A stretch of DNA of 64,000 bases from Parus major (taxonomy: Eukaryota; Chordata; Aves; Passeriformes; Paridae), in contig NC_031799.1 of assembly GCF_001522545.3 (NCBI RefSeq), positions 34,178,958-34,242,957 on the forward strand. The letters are read 5' to 3'. The notes beneath the pieces are model-generated. The model was not told where the DNA came from. It saw only the letters and a program-made list of their open reading frames with translations, and did no database searches. Made by a program: the position numbers and the translations under genes. Shown piece after piece: positions 15,001-24,253 of this stretch. Numbering within the stretch: the first letter of the stretch is position 1; each line of letters starts with the position of its first letter.

Positions 15001-18000
15001 TACCTTTGATTTTTATGTTTTGTTTCTGCAGGCAATAACCATATTGGATGGTTTTCTGCATGTCAGTTGTTGTAAAATGCAGTTCAGCTTTGACAAAACT
15101 GAACAACTTCTAACAGTTAAATTGCAAGTTCTTATTCCCCTCTGCTGTTGCTGACTTTAAAATATTCTTCTGCATGAATAAGCTGAATTTCTTGTATCAT
15201 AGTTGTGTTTAAAGTAGCACATAGATTTGGGATTTGGAGGGGAGTGAAAGTGGTGATGCCTGTTGAAATACGAGCTGCAAGTGTTATCCCACAGTAGAGG
15301 GAGTAGAGTAGATATTCACAGAGGACTCTGCACTTCTCAAAGACAGATTGTAGCTCTTTTGTTTAACTATCCCCATTTTTCTCCAATGTAATGTGCACCA
15401 GTGGGCTCTGCTGGGTTAGGTCCTTAAATGCTTTTTTAGTCTAAACACCCCCTACAGGGTATCTTTCTCTATCAGGGTAGGCTGGTTGGATTTAGACCTT
15501 GTCCCAGGAGGTGGAATAAACCAAATAGCATTAATCTCTAATTAGTTGCTTATTTATCAGCTATGGTGCATTACATAATCTGTAATTTTTTTGTCCTCAC
15601 ATAAAAAATATAAGACAGAAAGCCTGTGGTAGTACTTGATTGCATAGTTGTAGCCTTAAATGAGTGAGTTAGCACAAAACCTTGTATATCCTGCAGTTAT
15701 CTTGCAGTTTTCAGTTTCATTTTGTTGATTTGATTAATGGTCTATGTCAAGAAAAATTGAATCCTCTTAAACTTTCAGTTTTGGGATGCACAGTGCAGGG
15801 GAGGGTTAAGAGTAGTATGCATTCCTGCAATACAGAGGGGTGAATATAAGGAGGACATTGACATTCATTAAGGTTTTTCTACTAGTAAAATAAAGTCTTT
15901 GGTGTTAACATGTCATACAGTACATGCAAAGTAAAAGGATAAGAAAGCTAAATTTTTCTGCTTGTAGTTGTTCTGTAACATCCTGTGCATCACTGACAGT
16001 ACGGAGCCAGTGGTTTTGAATGCCTGCAGGAATATTTATGGTAGCATAGAACTGTATCTGTGGATAAGCAGACCTGCACACAGAGCTCGTGCAACAGTGC
16101 TCTGAAAATGTGTGGTACGGCAAACTCTGGATCTTGTTAAATCATTTATTTCAGATATTCTTCTTTTTGGTGCTGCTGTTCAGGCACACAGAGGTGAGGT
16201 TTGATATTCTGGCATCTTTTAAACTAAAAATGAAAGACATGTCTTTTTTTTTTTTTTCCCTTGCATAGCTGGAAATTGAAAATGCAAGATTAAGGAGTCT
16301 AAATATCTCCCTATCCAAAGTTCTTCATTCACAGTCAGTAACCAGCATGATTTTGGAAGATGAAGGTGTTCTAGGCAGCATTGAGAGCTCTTTCCAAAAG
16401 TTTCATGCTTTTTTAGACCTCCTTAAAGATGCTGGGTAGGTTGTCACTTTAAATCTTGCTCTTTTTCCTAAGATCTTTCCAAAATTATCCTCACAGTGAA
16501 GTGTGCTGCCTGCTACCCCACCAGATTTCTAGGTCTGTACTCTCAGAGAACAAAGGAAAATAAATTAGCTGTGTACCTATTGTTTAGTCTTTTCCTAGTG
16601 GAAAAAACATGATCTGTGTACTGTTCAGCTGAGTTCATGCATCTGTCTCCGGGAAAGGCTTTCAAGAAGCCTTTTCCAAAAGAGTAGAAAACTCCTATTA
16701 AAGCACGTTTCCAAGTCCTTAGTGAATCACCTTTGGCTCTTAGCATGCCCACAATATGAAAGGCTCAAAATGCAGTTGAATTACCTTCAGAAGGTGTCTT
16801 GTTACATTGTGCTCTCCATTCACTAATTGAAGTATGAAAATATAGATGGATCAATCTCCAGCCTCCAGGAGATAGTGAAATGGCCATCCCTGGAAGTGTC
16901 CAGAAAACATCTGGATGTTGGTGCTTAGGGGACATGGTTCAATAATGAACTTAGCAGTGTTAGATTAATGGCAGGACTTGATGATCTTAAGAGGTCTTTT
17001 TCAACCTTAATGATTCCATGATTCTAACTTACTGTAAAGTTCACCCTGAGGCTGTTTTCTAATTTTGCAACAATCAGATTGTAGAGTTGCCATTACTACA
17101 GGAGTTTCAAACTTCTCAGGAAGGGAAAAATTCATTTTCACTATATGAAAAAAATTTCTTCATATGGGCCCTATATCTATTCGTAGCAATAAAAAGCTGC
17201 TCTGAAAGTTACAGAATCCTAATCAAGAAGAATGCTTTCTCAGTAAGCTTCTATATATCGTATGCTGTGCTATTAGTTAATGACTGCAACTTCTCTCTTT
17301 TTACTGAGGCTTAAAACCCTCGTGTGATTGGTTTGGCCAACTTCCAAGCTGGCAGGTGACCCAATATAATAGTATTTGTGAAGCTTGTCATCAGCATGTT
17401 AGAGATTATGCAATTTGGAGATGTGCACCAATTTCTGCTTGAATGACAGTTTTAATCTTTGTTCTGCCTGACATGGACTCTCATAGTCAGTATGCTGCCC
17501 TGACTTCAGTGCTTACTAAGAGAGCTTCATTCTCGGCCTTGTAACACTTGTTTTGAGTCTGCAGGCTAATTTGTGCAAAAACAAGAAAATACCTTCAGCT
17601 ACTTGTTTTCATCTTGGTTAAGATACTTTGAGCTTCACATAAAATAACAGAAAACTATGTTCAAAGCTTTAAACAAATTCTACTTCTGATTTTGAATGTT
17701 TAGTCTTTCGAAGAGTAAGAATAGTTTGTGTGATTTTCTATTGAACGCTTATTTTGCAGGCTTGGACAACTTGCTGTAGTAGCTGGGATAGACCAATCAG
17801 ATTTTGGTATTTTGGGGCATCCACAAATGAATTCTACTCTCAGTAAGCCTGTGAACATGGTAATGGAGAAGTCTTTTGAAGAGGAAAGACAGGAACATAC
17901 TGAGAATAGCAAAGTAAGTCTTTAGAAGGAATGCTAGAGGCAATTTTACTTGATACTCTTGAATGTATTTTTCAGCTGTTAATCCCCCTCTGATTCATGA

Positions 18001-19706
18001 GGTTTTTATCACAACTCTTTGCTATGGCTGTATTTATACAGATCATAATAATTCAGTGATTAATGTAATCTTCTAAAGTGTTTACCACTTGGAGCACAAA
18101 CTGCAGTATTTTATAATGTGTTAAACTTAGATGGTAATTGTGTTGTTTCCTAGTCGGAAATAGGAAGTTCCAGTAGTGGTATGCATCCATTCAAACTGGA
18201 AAATACCATGATCAGGTTTTTCAGAACATTTAATAATGAAGCATAGTGTTTCTAAGAAACCTGATCTTACAAGAGCGGCTATACAATGTACCTTCTGGAA
18301 ACCATAAATTATCTTGTAAATAATTGCAGTGTATATGTCCAGTCCTGATAGATTTTTCTGTAGCCATGACATTAGTTTCAGGCAACTACAATTTTGTAAT
18401 TGTAATTTCTAAATATTATGTAAGGTTTTAGGTTCTACTTTGTGAAATAATAGTAATCCATCTGGATTTTTCGAAGGAGATATTAAAGCTCCTGTAACAA
18501 AGAAAAAAAACACAGGTTTTTTTAAAGGCTGTTAAAAATTTAGATACTAGCAGCCTATAGCTATGTCCAAGTTGAATAAAACTGTACTAAGAATCACTCT
18601 GCATTCCAGTGTGTGTTTCTTATATCCAGTGTCTTCCCCTCTAACTGTTCCAATTTCCTTAAGAGCACATGAGCTCCTTAAATATAATGATAAAAATTTG
18701 GGGATTGTTTTAACAGTGTGGAGAGAATTTTCAGTTTTGCAGTTTGAAGACTCTCATTCTTACCTCCTAGTACTGGTGATTAGCTTGGATTCTTGTAACA
18801 GCTAGATGATGTGGTATAGAGTGTTGAGACTACACTTCAGTGGATTGCTAGTAAACATAAAGAATTGCAGGTGTTTCAGAATGATAGATGTGATTTAAGT
18901 TTTAGCTGCTTTTGTGTAACTGATATATCCCAGTAGTATAAATTTCAAGCTAGATGTGAAACTGTAATGTGCGTGCCCTGTGTCATTATCACCCTAGTTA
19001 CCTTCAGAAGCCTGTTCTGAAAGGTGGTAAAGATCATGCAATTGCTTTTACCTCTGCATCTTACCTACATTAGGCAAAGACTGTTTTTCTCTGCAGACCC
19101 CAGTATATTTGGCAGTTGCAAAACTCCTTTTTTTTCCTCTAGTTGTCTCAGTTTCTTTATTGGAATCTTCTGTTTCAGAGCAGAGCTGGAGATGTCCAAC
19201 TTCCTCCTTCTGGCACGTTTCAATCCCAGATATTTGTGAATAATGCCTTTTCATCACTTAGAGAAATAAGAGAAGTTCAAGCTGCTGGACAGCCATATCA
19301 ACCAGGTTCATGGAAGGAAAATGAAGCTCAAATAATTAACCAAAATAAAGAAGATAAGCCTGGGAGTACTACTCCAGTATTATCTGAGAGGAGAGTCAAA
19401 CAAAATGAACAAGCAAAAGGACGTCACTCAGCAAGGCAGTTGACTCCCAGTCTGCATTCATTTTCTGATTCCAGTGTACAAATCAAAAGTGATGATAGCA
19501 GAATATCCAGCAGTATTCCTGGTGAAAAAAGCCAGAATTATTCCTCTAAGAAATACATCTCTGTCGCAAATGAAACAGCAACTCCAAGTAACGGAATGAG
19601 AGGAGACAAAAGTAGACTGCAGGTAGTAAATGTTAACTCTGGAACAGATACTGTAGGATCTGGGTCTGAAATACAGGAAAGCATACAAAGTGTTGCCAGC
19701 ATTTGA
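1..19706 (+). CDS. CEP78: CEP78, centrosomal protein of 78 kDa (3' part, 13 coding exons)
   Basis: Joined coding exons: 1-20, 563-666, 1415-1589, 2735-2848, 3100-3164, 5833-5941, 7552-7687, 8779-8824, 9851-9994, 14499-14576, 16269-16435, 17760-17913, 19179-19706. Every junction is GT/AG and the reading phase carries through without a stop, giving 612 residues; the start codon and first exons lie left of the window. Recognisable against vertebrate CEP78: [84 protein letters not shown] and [14 protein letters not shown] [19 protein letters not shown]. Order of parts: leucine-rich repeats, basic linker, acidic segment, coiled coil (exons at 14.5 and 16.3 kb), conserved DLLKDAGLGQLA block, low-conservation Ser/Gln-rich tail of 175 residues. 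From the family: a centrosomal/basal-body protein involved in centriole and cilium regulation; loss in humans causes cone-rod dystrophy with hearing loss. Identity is very secure; the 46-base exon and the C-terminal end are the less certain parts. Confidence 0.96.
563..666 (+). CDS. CEP78: CEP78 LRR exon
   Basis: 104 bases between a TTCTTCAG acceptor and a GTAATG donor, entering in phase 1 and leaving in phase 0. It encodes [19 protein letters not shown] followed by [15 protein letters not shown], one leucine-rich repeat with the conserved VNFT.C..TW.GA pattern. Confidence 0.93.
1415..1589 (+). CDS. CEP78: CEP78 LRR exon with [19 protein letters not shown]
   Basis: 175 bases from [13 protein letters not shown] to GEDLWLK plus one base. 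The acceptor is TTTGCAAAG at 1413-1414 and the donor GTATTA at 1590. The [18 protein letters not shown] block is one of the best-conserved stretches of CEP78. Open reading continues upstream of the acceptor, but the conserved protein begins at H, so the acceptor at 1414 is preferred. Confidence 0.95.
2168..2600 (+). mobile_element. CR1 LINE fragment (reverse-transcriptase region) in a CEP78 intron
   Basis: Bases 2168-2410 follow the CR1 ORF2 layout: the gaggatcagattaggga start, the GGGATGCAT and GCTGGCTGATGTTATTTTGA stretch, a CCTGAGGACT block, then a frame resembling the RT segment ...DP.N.RPVSLT.VP. A later CR1-like part (ACCTCATCAGGCTGGAGAACTGAGC, then CTGCAGTTGGACACGAATAA) follows after an internal deletion. 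It carries indels and stops, so it is an inactive old insertion. Confidence 0.75.
2735..2848 (+). CDS. CEP78: CEP78 LRR exon ([14 protein letters not shown])
   Basis: 114 bases after a strong polypyrimidine tract (T/C run from 2702). It encodes [20 protein letters not shown] and [15 protein letters not shown], a canonical LRR with strand and helix. Phase 1 in and phase 1 out; the donor is GGTATGTAT. Confidence 0.95.
3100..3164 (+). CDS. CEP78: CEP78 exon (end of the LRR domain)
   Basis: 65 bases encoding [20 protein letters not shown] then SE, the helical cap after the last LRR. The acceptor is TTTTAG at 3098-3099 and the donor GTATGC. It ends in phase 0. Confidence 0.92.
4936..5760 (-). pseudogene. 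Unrecognised antisense coding-like remnant in a CEP78 intron
   Basis: On the minus strand one frame is open from about 5660 to 5446 (..[20 protein letters not shown].., ..[18 protein letters not shown]). After a cluster of three stops around 5424-5445 the same frame is open again from about 5421 to 5008 (..[20 protein letters not shown].., ..[18 protein letters not shown].., ..[15 protein letters not shown]). An inverted AATAAA sits at 4942-4947, about 60 bases past the last stop. The composition is like a disordered protein tail. I cannot name a parent gene. It may be a decayed retrocopy, an exon of an unknown antisense transcript, or chance. Confidence 0.25.
5833..5941 (+). CDS. CEP78: CEP78 exon with [17 protein letters not shown]
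   Basis: 109 bases encoding [19 protein letters not shown] followed by [17 protein letters not shown] and one base of glycine. The basic, glycine-rich block after the LRRs is strongly conserved in CEP78. Acceptor AATTCCAG, donor GTAATT. Confidence 0.95.
7552..7687 (+). CDS. CEP78: CEP78 exon with [13 protein letters not shown]
   Basis: 136 bases encoding [20 protein letters not shown], then [20 protein letters not shown] and [23 protein letters not shown] is a CEP78 signature. It leaves in phase 2, so an exon of length 1 modulo 3 must follow before the exon at 9851, which starts in phase 0. Confidence 0.95.
7961..8135. repeat. AT-rich low-complexity tract
   Basis: Almost pure A/T with irregular TATA, TTATT and ATAAT units, inside a CEP78 intron. 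No gene content. Confidence 0.8.
8358..8388. repeat. T-rich / (TTTG)n tract
   Basis: A poly-T run followed by TTTG units (TGTTTGTTTGTTTG) within a CEP78 intron. Confidence 0.75.
8779..8824 (+). CDS. CEP78: CEP78 short 46-base exon (inferred)
   Basis: Flanked by a CCCCTAACTTCAG acceptor and a GTACTG donor. The length, 46, is exactly the 1-modulo-3 needed to join the exons at 7552 and 9851. Joined, it reads [16 protein letters not shown] before GGVPVKV. Human CEP78 has a segment of similar length here (RGFPLIKTRDICNQLQQ before PGFPV), but with little identity. Skipping it gives a frameshift and a stop five codons into the next exon. Phase and splice sites support it; the weak sequence similarity is why confidence is not higher. 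Confidence 0.7.
9270..9625 (+). mobile_element. Probable solo LTR remnant, avian ERVL-like
   Basis: The segment is GC-richer than the surrounding intron. Its order of short motifs is one I associate with a common avian ERVL-type LTR: CTCTGCTCTGGTG, CTGCAGTCCTTTGG, CTCCACCGTGGAGCACCTCT, ACATTTTCTCACTC, GACATTTTTTGCC, then CAGCTGGGACTGGCT. No internal retroviral genes flank it, and the apparent open frames on both strands are not coherent proteins. Recognition is from memory of the repeat and is diverged, so treat it as provisional. Confidence 0.4.
9851..9994 (+). CDS. CEP78: CEP78 acidic exon
   Basis: 144 bases, phase 0 to phase 0, encoding [20 protein letters not shown] then [20 protein letters not shown] and IAQYQQLQ. 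It corresponds to the GFPVTVTVESPSSSE acidic segment of mammalian CEP78. The donor GTAAGG is strong. Confidence 0.93.
14499..14576 (+). CDS. CEP78: CEP78 coiled-coil exon 1
   Basis: 78 bases encoding [20 protein letters not shown] then EERLLE, a heptad-rich amphipathic helix. Acceptor TTTTGATAG, donor GTAAAG. Phase 0 on both sides. Confidence 0.94.
16269..16435 (+). CDS. CEP78: CEP78 coiled-coil exon 2 and conserved EGVLGSIE block
   Basis: 167 bases encoding [20 protein letters not shown], then [20 protein letters not shown] and [11 protein letters not shown]. It is preceded by a long poly-T tract at 16243-16257. This is the most conserved C-terminal stretch of the protein. It leaves in phase 2. 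Confidence 0.96.
16870..17026 (+). mobile_element. CR1 LINE 3' end in a CEP78 intron
   Basis: A classic CR1 3' tail: CCATCCCTGGAAGTGTCCAG, GGGGACATGGTTCAATAATG, then GGACTTGATGATCTTAAGAG and the terminal TGATTCCATGATTCTA. It is truncated at its 5' side, as most CR1 copies are. Confidence 0.85.
17760..17913 (+). CDS. CEP78: CEP78 exon ([15 protein letters not shown])
   Basis: 154 bases encoding [20 protein letters not shown], then [20 protein letters not shown] and [11 protein letters not shown]. It matches the [21 protein letters not shown] block of mammals. Donor GTAAGT; ends in phase 0. Confidence 0.94.
19179..19706 (+). CDS. CEP78: CEP78 terminal coding exon
   Basis: Acceptor CTGTTTCAG at 19177-19178, then an open frame to TGA at 19704. 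The 175 residues begin [15 protein letters not shown], faintly like the TGDARIPLPLDSFPV stretch of the human tail. They then run into a polar, probably disordered Ser/Asn/Gln/Lys-rich sequence ending SIQSVASI. An internal CAG|GTAGTA at 19621, in phase 0, could act as an alternative donor to an exon at 21657. Position and phase make this exon secure; its sequence is little conserved. Confidence 0.9.
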   Translation, partial: SRAGDVQLPPSGTFQSQIFVNNAFSSLREIREVQAAGQPYQPGSWKENEAQIINQNKEDKPGSTTPVLSERRVKQNEQAKGRHSARQLTPSLHSFSDSSVQIKSDDSRISSSIPGEKSQNYSSKKYISVANETATPSNGMRGDKSRLQVVNVNSGTDTVGSGSEIQESIQSVASI

Positions 19707-20010
19707 AATGGTTCTAAAATGTTTGAACTGTTTTTTACACTTGCAGGATTAGGTTTTAGGTATTTCAGTATAATGAGTAAGTTTTTTGTAAAGTTTTATA
19801 GACTTAATGACTTCTTAAAGCATTGCATACTGCTCACTATTCCTGTTTCATGTTTTCATTCCTGGGCACTAGATTTTTAGTTTTGAAAACATGTGATACA
19901 CCTAAAATGGTACCCATCAGTTTGTAAAACATATAAGGCATTCTTGTTGTACAGATTTCATTATCACAGATTTTTTTTGGGCTAATAAAAGCTAATTTGA
20001 GTACAGTCTT
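19707..20010 (+). other. CEP78: CEP78 3' untranslated region (proximal)
   Basis: AT-rich sequence between the TGA and the first poly(A) signal. No open frame or repeat is seen. The end is approximate, placed about 20 bases beyond AATAAA. Confidence 0.6.
19984..19989 (+). terminator. CEP78 poly(A) signal AATAAA
   Basis: Canonical AATAAA in GCTAATAAAAGC, 278 bases after the stop codon. A T/GT-rich element (TCTTTTTCTAGTGTTTATTT) follows about 20 bases downstream, the usual arrangement of a functional cleavage site. Confidence 0.65.
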
Positions 20011-20204
20011 TTTCTAGTGTTTATTTTCAGTGTATTCCAGTGAGAGTGCAGAAGTGGTTTTGGGACAAACATCAGTTCCTGCCTAACAATGTGTGGGTAT
20101 GACATTCTGAAGATTAGTGTAAGTTTCAGGGTCAAAAATGAGCCCAGAAGCATCCGTATAATAAACCTTTAATACAACCATCGTTAGTGCTATGACTGCA
20201 GATC

Positions 20205-20265
20205 GTAGAACAGCACATGTTGGAAGGAGCCTCTAGAGGATGTATAGACTAACTCATTGCCCTCA
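20205..20265 (-). mobile_element. Possible short CR1 3'-end remnant
   Basis: The stretch GATCGTAGAACAGCACATGT..GGAAGGAGCCTC..ACTCATTGCCCTCA resembles the inverted 3' end of CR1 (atcatagaa..tggaaggga..cc...ctgcc). It is short and diverged, so this is tentative. Confidence 0.3.
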
Positions 20266-21235
20266 GGACCTAGGGAAATGTGAGAATGTAAAACTAAGAG
20301 AATTACAATTGTTTTCAGACTCATGGTATTTACCTCTGGCATCTTGTTCTTGTCCTTGTGCTCAGGCAGCTGGTTTGAAGCTTCTGAGGCAGAATATACT
20401 GACTACATGCAGGAACTAGGCCAGGATGATTTAGGCTGATCAGGGGGGAAGAAACAGCCTCTAACTATTTTTTACTCAGTCATCTGCTATGTGATTTCTG
20501 GAACACACAGAATCTGTAGAAATTCCTGACTCTGGTTGCTTGACAAATACAAAAAAAAACTCATGAATCCTCAAATTCTATCCTACAGAGCAAATAGCAC
20601 AAGATTACCTTAGCTATTGCAATATTGCACAAGTAATTGCACAATGAAGGTATGTTCTTTGTACAGACTTCGTCACTTCAGAATATTAGAAGGTAATACA
20701 TTAATCTGTTATTTTTTATATATTCTCCCAATTTCTTGTCTAATTCTTCAGTCAGTCTTTGTGATTTTGGTTTGACTGAACAATTACATGCAATCTGTAC
20801 ATTCAGTGGTAAAAGGCCACCTAGTCCCTTTTTAAAAAAATTCTAAAGGTAATCATTGAGAAATACTTGATAAAAGTATAAATTCAGAATTGGTTTATTT
20901 GTGATGTTAGGAGTTAGGAATCTGTTACTTGTCCCTAAAAATACCATGAAGAACAGAACAATTTATGTATTACATGCCCAAAAGCAGGTGATGTTAAGTA
21001 CCTTGCATGTTAAATACTTGCTTTTCAATATTTGCATTAAGAGTATGAATTATGTCAGAAATCATCTTTAAAAGCAAAATTGACCAGGCAGTTTGCAATT
21101 TAGATAGGCATACTTTTTTTCAGTGAGTTAATACTTAAACTTTTTTTTTTCTCTTGTTAAATCAGAAGCATGAAGGATTCTTCATGTTGCTGGTGGTATG
21201 GTATTTCACTCTAACTGTGAGAATCTGTAGTGCAT

Positions 21236-21260
21236 AACTATATATACTTTATATATAGTT
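21236..21260. repeat. AT-rich palindrome
   Basis: AACTATATATA and TATATATAGTT are perfect 11-base inverted arms around CTT. Such palindromes arise readily from TA repeats. Confidence 0.7.
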
Positions 21261-21656
21261 GGATCCAAAATTGGCAGAGACAATGAATTGAAGCTGCTAG
21301 GGGAGAGGTAGTCTTTTAAAGGCTATCATGAATACATCAGAAGTTTCAACGTTCTTTCCTAATGATTTAAAAACTCATTTGCAAAAAGTATTTTGCACTT
21401 AAAAATGTATATTTTCTATATATACTTAATAGTATTCTAATAAAAAATAAAAATATTTTCATTTTAAATTATTAAAAAAAAAACATTTCTACTCTGACTG
21501 TAAACTGTTTTATTCTGTTACTGTTAATTAATGTTTTATATAATTGTCCGTGTTCCTGTTTGACATAAAAGCCTGAAATCAATAGGCCAGCTACTTGGTA
21601 GAGAACATGTTACTGTTTATTCATAAAGCTCAGTAATTTTTTCTCTTTTCACTTAG

Positions 21657-21803
21657 TCTTCCCCAAACCTACAGTTCAGAACTTCGATCTCTGAAAAACA
21701 AAATAGCCCCAAACCCTTATTTGAACCGCCTAAGTGTAATGTTTCACCAAAATTTGCTTATCTCATGAGTTTGCTGGACCAGACATCCCAAGCTACCTTA
21801 TGA
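21657..21803 (+). CDS. Possible alternative 3' terminal exon of CEP78
   Basis: An acceptor-like TTTTCTCTTTTCACTTAG ends at 21656. A phase-0 frame then stays open for 48 codons (SSPNLQFRTSISEKQNSPKP, LFEPPKCNVSPKFAYLMSLL, DQTSQATL) and stops at TGA 21801. An AATAAA follows at 21987. It could be spliced in phase from the CEP78 exon ending 17913, or from the internal CAG|GTAGTA at 19621. I do not recognise the peptide. A chance open frame is possible in this AT-rich sequence. Confidence 0.4.
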   Translation, partial: SSPNLQFRTSISEKQNSPKPLFEPPKCNVSPKFAYLMSLLDQTSQATL

Positions 21804-21986
21804 AGTGCTTGCCAGGTTGCTGTGTAGTCAGCATTATTTGTCTTCTAATAATGACGTTGGTTTGTCAGACGTGGTACCAGACAGAGAACTCGTGTACACG
21901 TGCTCTCCTTGAGTGAGCTGATTCTTTTCCAGCAGTAGTCGATCAAGGTTTTGCTGTCCAGCATAACCTGAAGTCACAATGAACCA

Positions 21987-21992
21987 AATAAA
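21987..21992 (+). terminator. Candidate distal poly(A) signal AATAAA
   Basis: AATAAA in ACCAAATAAAACTT, with a T-rich tract (CTTTTTCTTTTAATTTTTTTT) about 35 bases downstream. It would serve a longer CEP78 transcript or the alternative exon at 21657. Confidence 0.4.
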
Positions 21993-24102
21993 ACTTCACT
22001 GAAAACTCTGAAACTTCACTTAAACTTTTTCTTTTAATTTTTTTTTCCATATATGCATCATAGTAAATACAGCTCTCTTTGCTTTTATGTTAATTACACA
22101 AATCCATGTTCACCTGCAGGGACTGATTTGTGGCACTTGAAGGGTCCAAATCTCTGTCAAATTGTAGAACTCAGAAGCGTTCCTGGAAATCATGGTTTTG
22201 AAAGCTTATACTGGGTGACTATGAATTGATAAGAATCTATGATGGACTTAATGGTTTTTTTATGTAATTAAAACATTAAATCACGATTGCTGTTAGCAAA
22301 ATACTAAAATAGGAGAAATCTCAATCCAGTACAGACAAAACTGGAATGTGACCTATACTATTTCTCTTCATTCTTTTCATCTGCAAAAGCATAATGATCC
22401 CTTGTCCACGGCAAAAAAATTTACATGTTTATACATTCTTTCCAGTTTTATATACTTACCATCAATGCGCAGTATGAAGAGGATTTGCTAAAGCTTCTGG
22501 GTGACAAGGCTTCCAGCAGTTGTCCTCTGGTCTTGTGGGAGCTGCTGTTTTTGACTCTCAGGATGAGACTTCTGTGAACTAAAAACTCCAATACCTGGTA
22601 TTTATACCAGTGCTCTGAGCTGATACCAGCACCAACTTGCCTCATTTCTATTTTTGTTCTCTAGCTCTTCGTGCCAGCATTTGAAATACTTTTTTAACTC
22701 AGAAGTTTTAATTTCCCTTGTGGTTTGTGCCACACAATTAGGATTCAAGATTGACCCTGGTTGGATGTTGAAGCATGTTTTGTAGTAGTGGGCAGGCTTC
22801 CTGACCCAATTCCCCAACCTACACTATTTCTGACTGCTTCCACCAGTTTCCTAGCCAGACTGGAGTTGGAAGTTGCCTCTCTGAGCCTACATAGATGCTT
22901 TAGATTTAATATTGGAAAAAGCCCATATGAGTAGCCTGTATCTTTTGACCCTACTTCTGCTTGAGACATGAGTGAAGATTATTTTTTAGTCACATCTATG
23001 TTGCTACTAAGCATTTCAGTATAGGTTTCTATTTAATGATAAGTTTGTTTAATAACTAGAAGTAACATAGTTGTTCTAGGTGTTGTGGTGTGAGACATAC
23101 TTTAAAAATACCTCTGTGTTTTGAAACTAATGTATCCAGCCTGTGATGTCTGTGAAGTTTGCTATCTCTTAAAAACTGAGGAGGTTTCTGGTGTCTGAAA
23201 ACAAGTTTGGTAGGTTTTTCTTAAGCTGTAGCAATCATTGAAATGAAAGTTATCTTTGCTCTAACATCAACGTCTTTGTTCATAATTTTTTAAACAAAAT
23301 AACTCCCATAAGATGAAAATCTTTCAACTAAATACCAGATCAGGCTGTGTCTGTAAATTCTTTTTATGGTTCCAGGTATTGGCTGGCTTGACAGAAAAAG
23401 GAACAAGTTCAAGTAGTCAGAATTTCTTCAATGAAACAGTTGGTAATGAAAGATGTCATTTTATATCCATCTCAGTATTCACAAAATAATGGACATCAAT
23501 AAGTACTTTTAAAAATTCAGATTTTTGTACAGATGATTAATGTTGATGATAAGCTTGGTGAACATCCATGAGACTAACATAGGGTCAGATTATAGGAAAC
23601 ACTGGGCAATCTAGTGTGTTCAAGAACTTTACATAGCTACATATGAGAACTGTGAATCTTGTCCAAGGTACTTGGAAATTATGGGACTCTGTAATGCCCA
23701 TCTGTTTTCAGTTATACCTCATGGCAACTTCTGGGAACTGACTTGGGCAAAATGTTTTGCCCTGAAACAATCATAAAAAATTGAATGAGCTGAAGTCTCT
23801 TTCTCTCAGTTACAACAGTTTTGGTGTAATACCTTTGTGTTTTCAATTAACCAAAGTACCTGTGGAAGGAATGCTTTAGTATTCAGGGATATTAAAAAGT
23901 ACTTAAATGTAGTATTTTAATATTTAATGAAAGAGTGAGTTGTTTTGGGTTTTTTTTTTTTTTGTAACTAATACCTAAAAATAATCTTAAGACACATAAG
24001 TATAACTTTTGCACAAATTACTTAAGATTTTGAACTCTTGGATTTCATGAGAAGTAAAAAGATACCATGGAGCACATTAAAGAGTGAAAGAGTGCCTCAA
24101 GC

Positions 24103-24165
24103 AGTTGTGTCTGTGCATGTGTGTGCGCGTTTGTGTCTTCCTACGTGTGCCTGTGTGTGTGTCTC
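24103..24165. repeat. GT/CG-rich alternating tract
   Basis: Imperfect TGTGTG with CGCG and ACGTGTG segments (for example GCATGTGTGTGCGCGTTTGT). It abuts the left edge of the CpG island. Alternating purine-pyrimidine sequence of this type can form Z-DNA. Confidence 0.6.
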
Positions 24166-24253
24166 TGACGCCCACCCCCGCCGGCTCGTGTGCGCTGAGC
24201 CCGCCAGGGCTCGCTGCGCCCCCCGCGCTGTGGGGACCCCGCGGAGCGCCGCG

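Larger units (their letters stand above)
20010..24100. other. Intergenic interval between CEP78 and PSAT1
   Basis: About 4 kb of AT-rich sequence. It contains the exon-like segment at 21657-21803, a possible short CR1 remnant near 20.2 kb, and an AT palindrome at 21236-21260. Nothing else was recognised. Confidence 0.6.

Noticed and set aside
18210..18266. Possible hairpin GATCAGGTTT / AAACCTGATC in a CEP78 intron
   Set aside because: Only 10 paired bases with a large spacer and symmetric internal loops; several such pairs are expected by chance in 64 kb.
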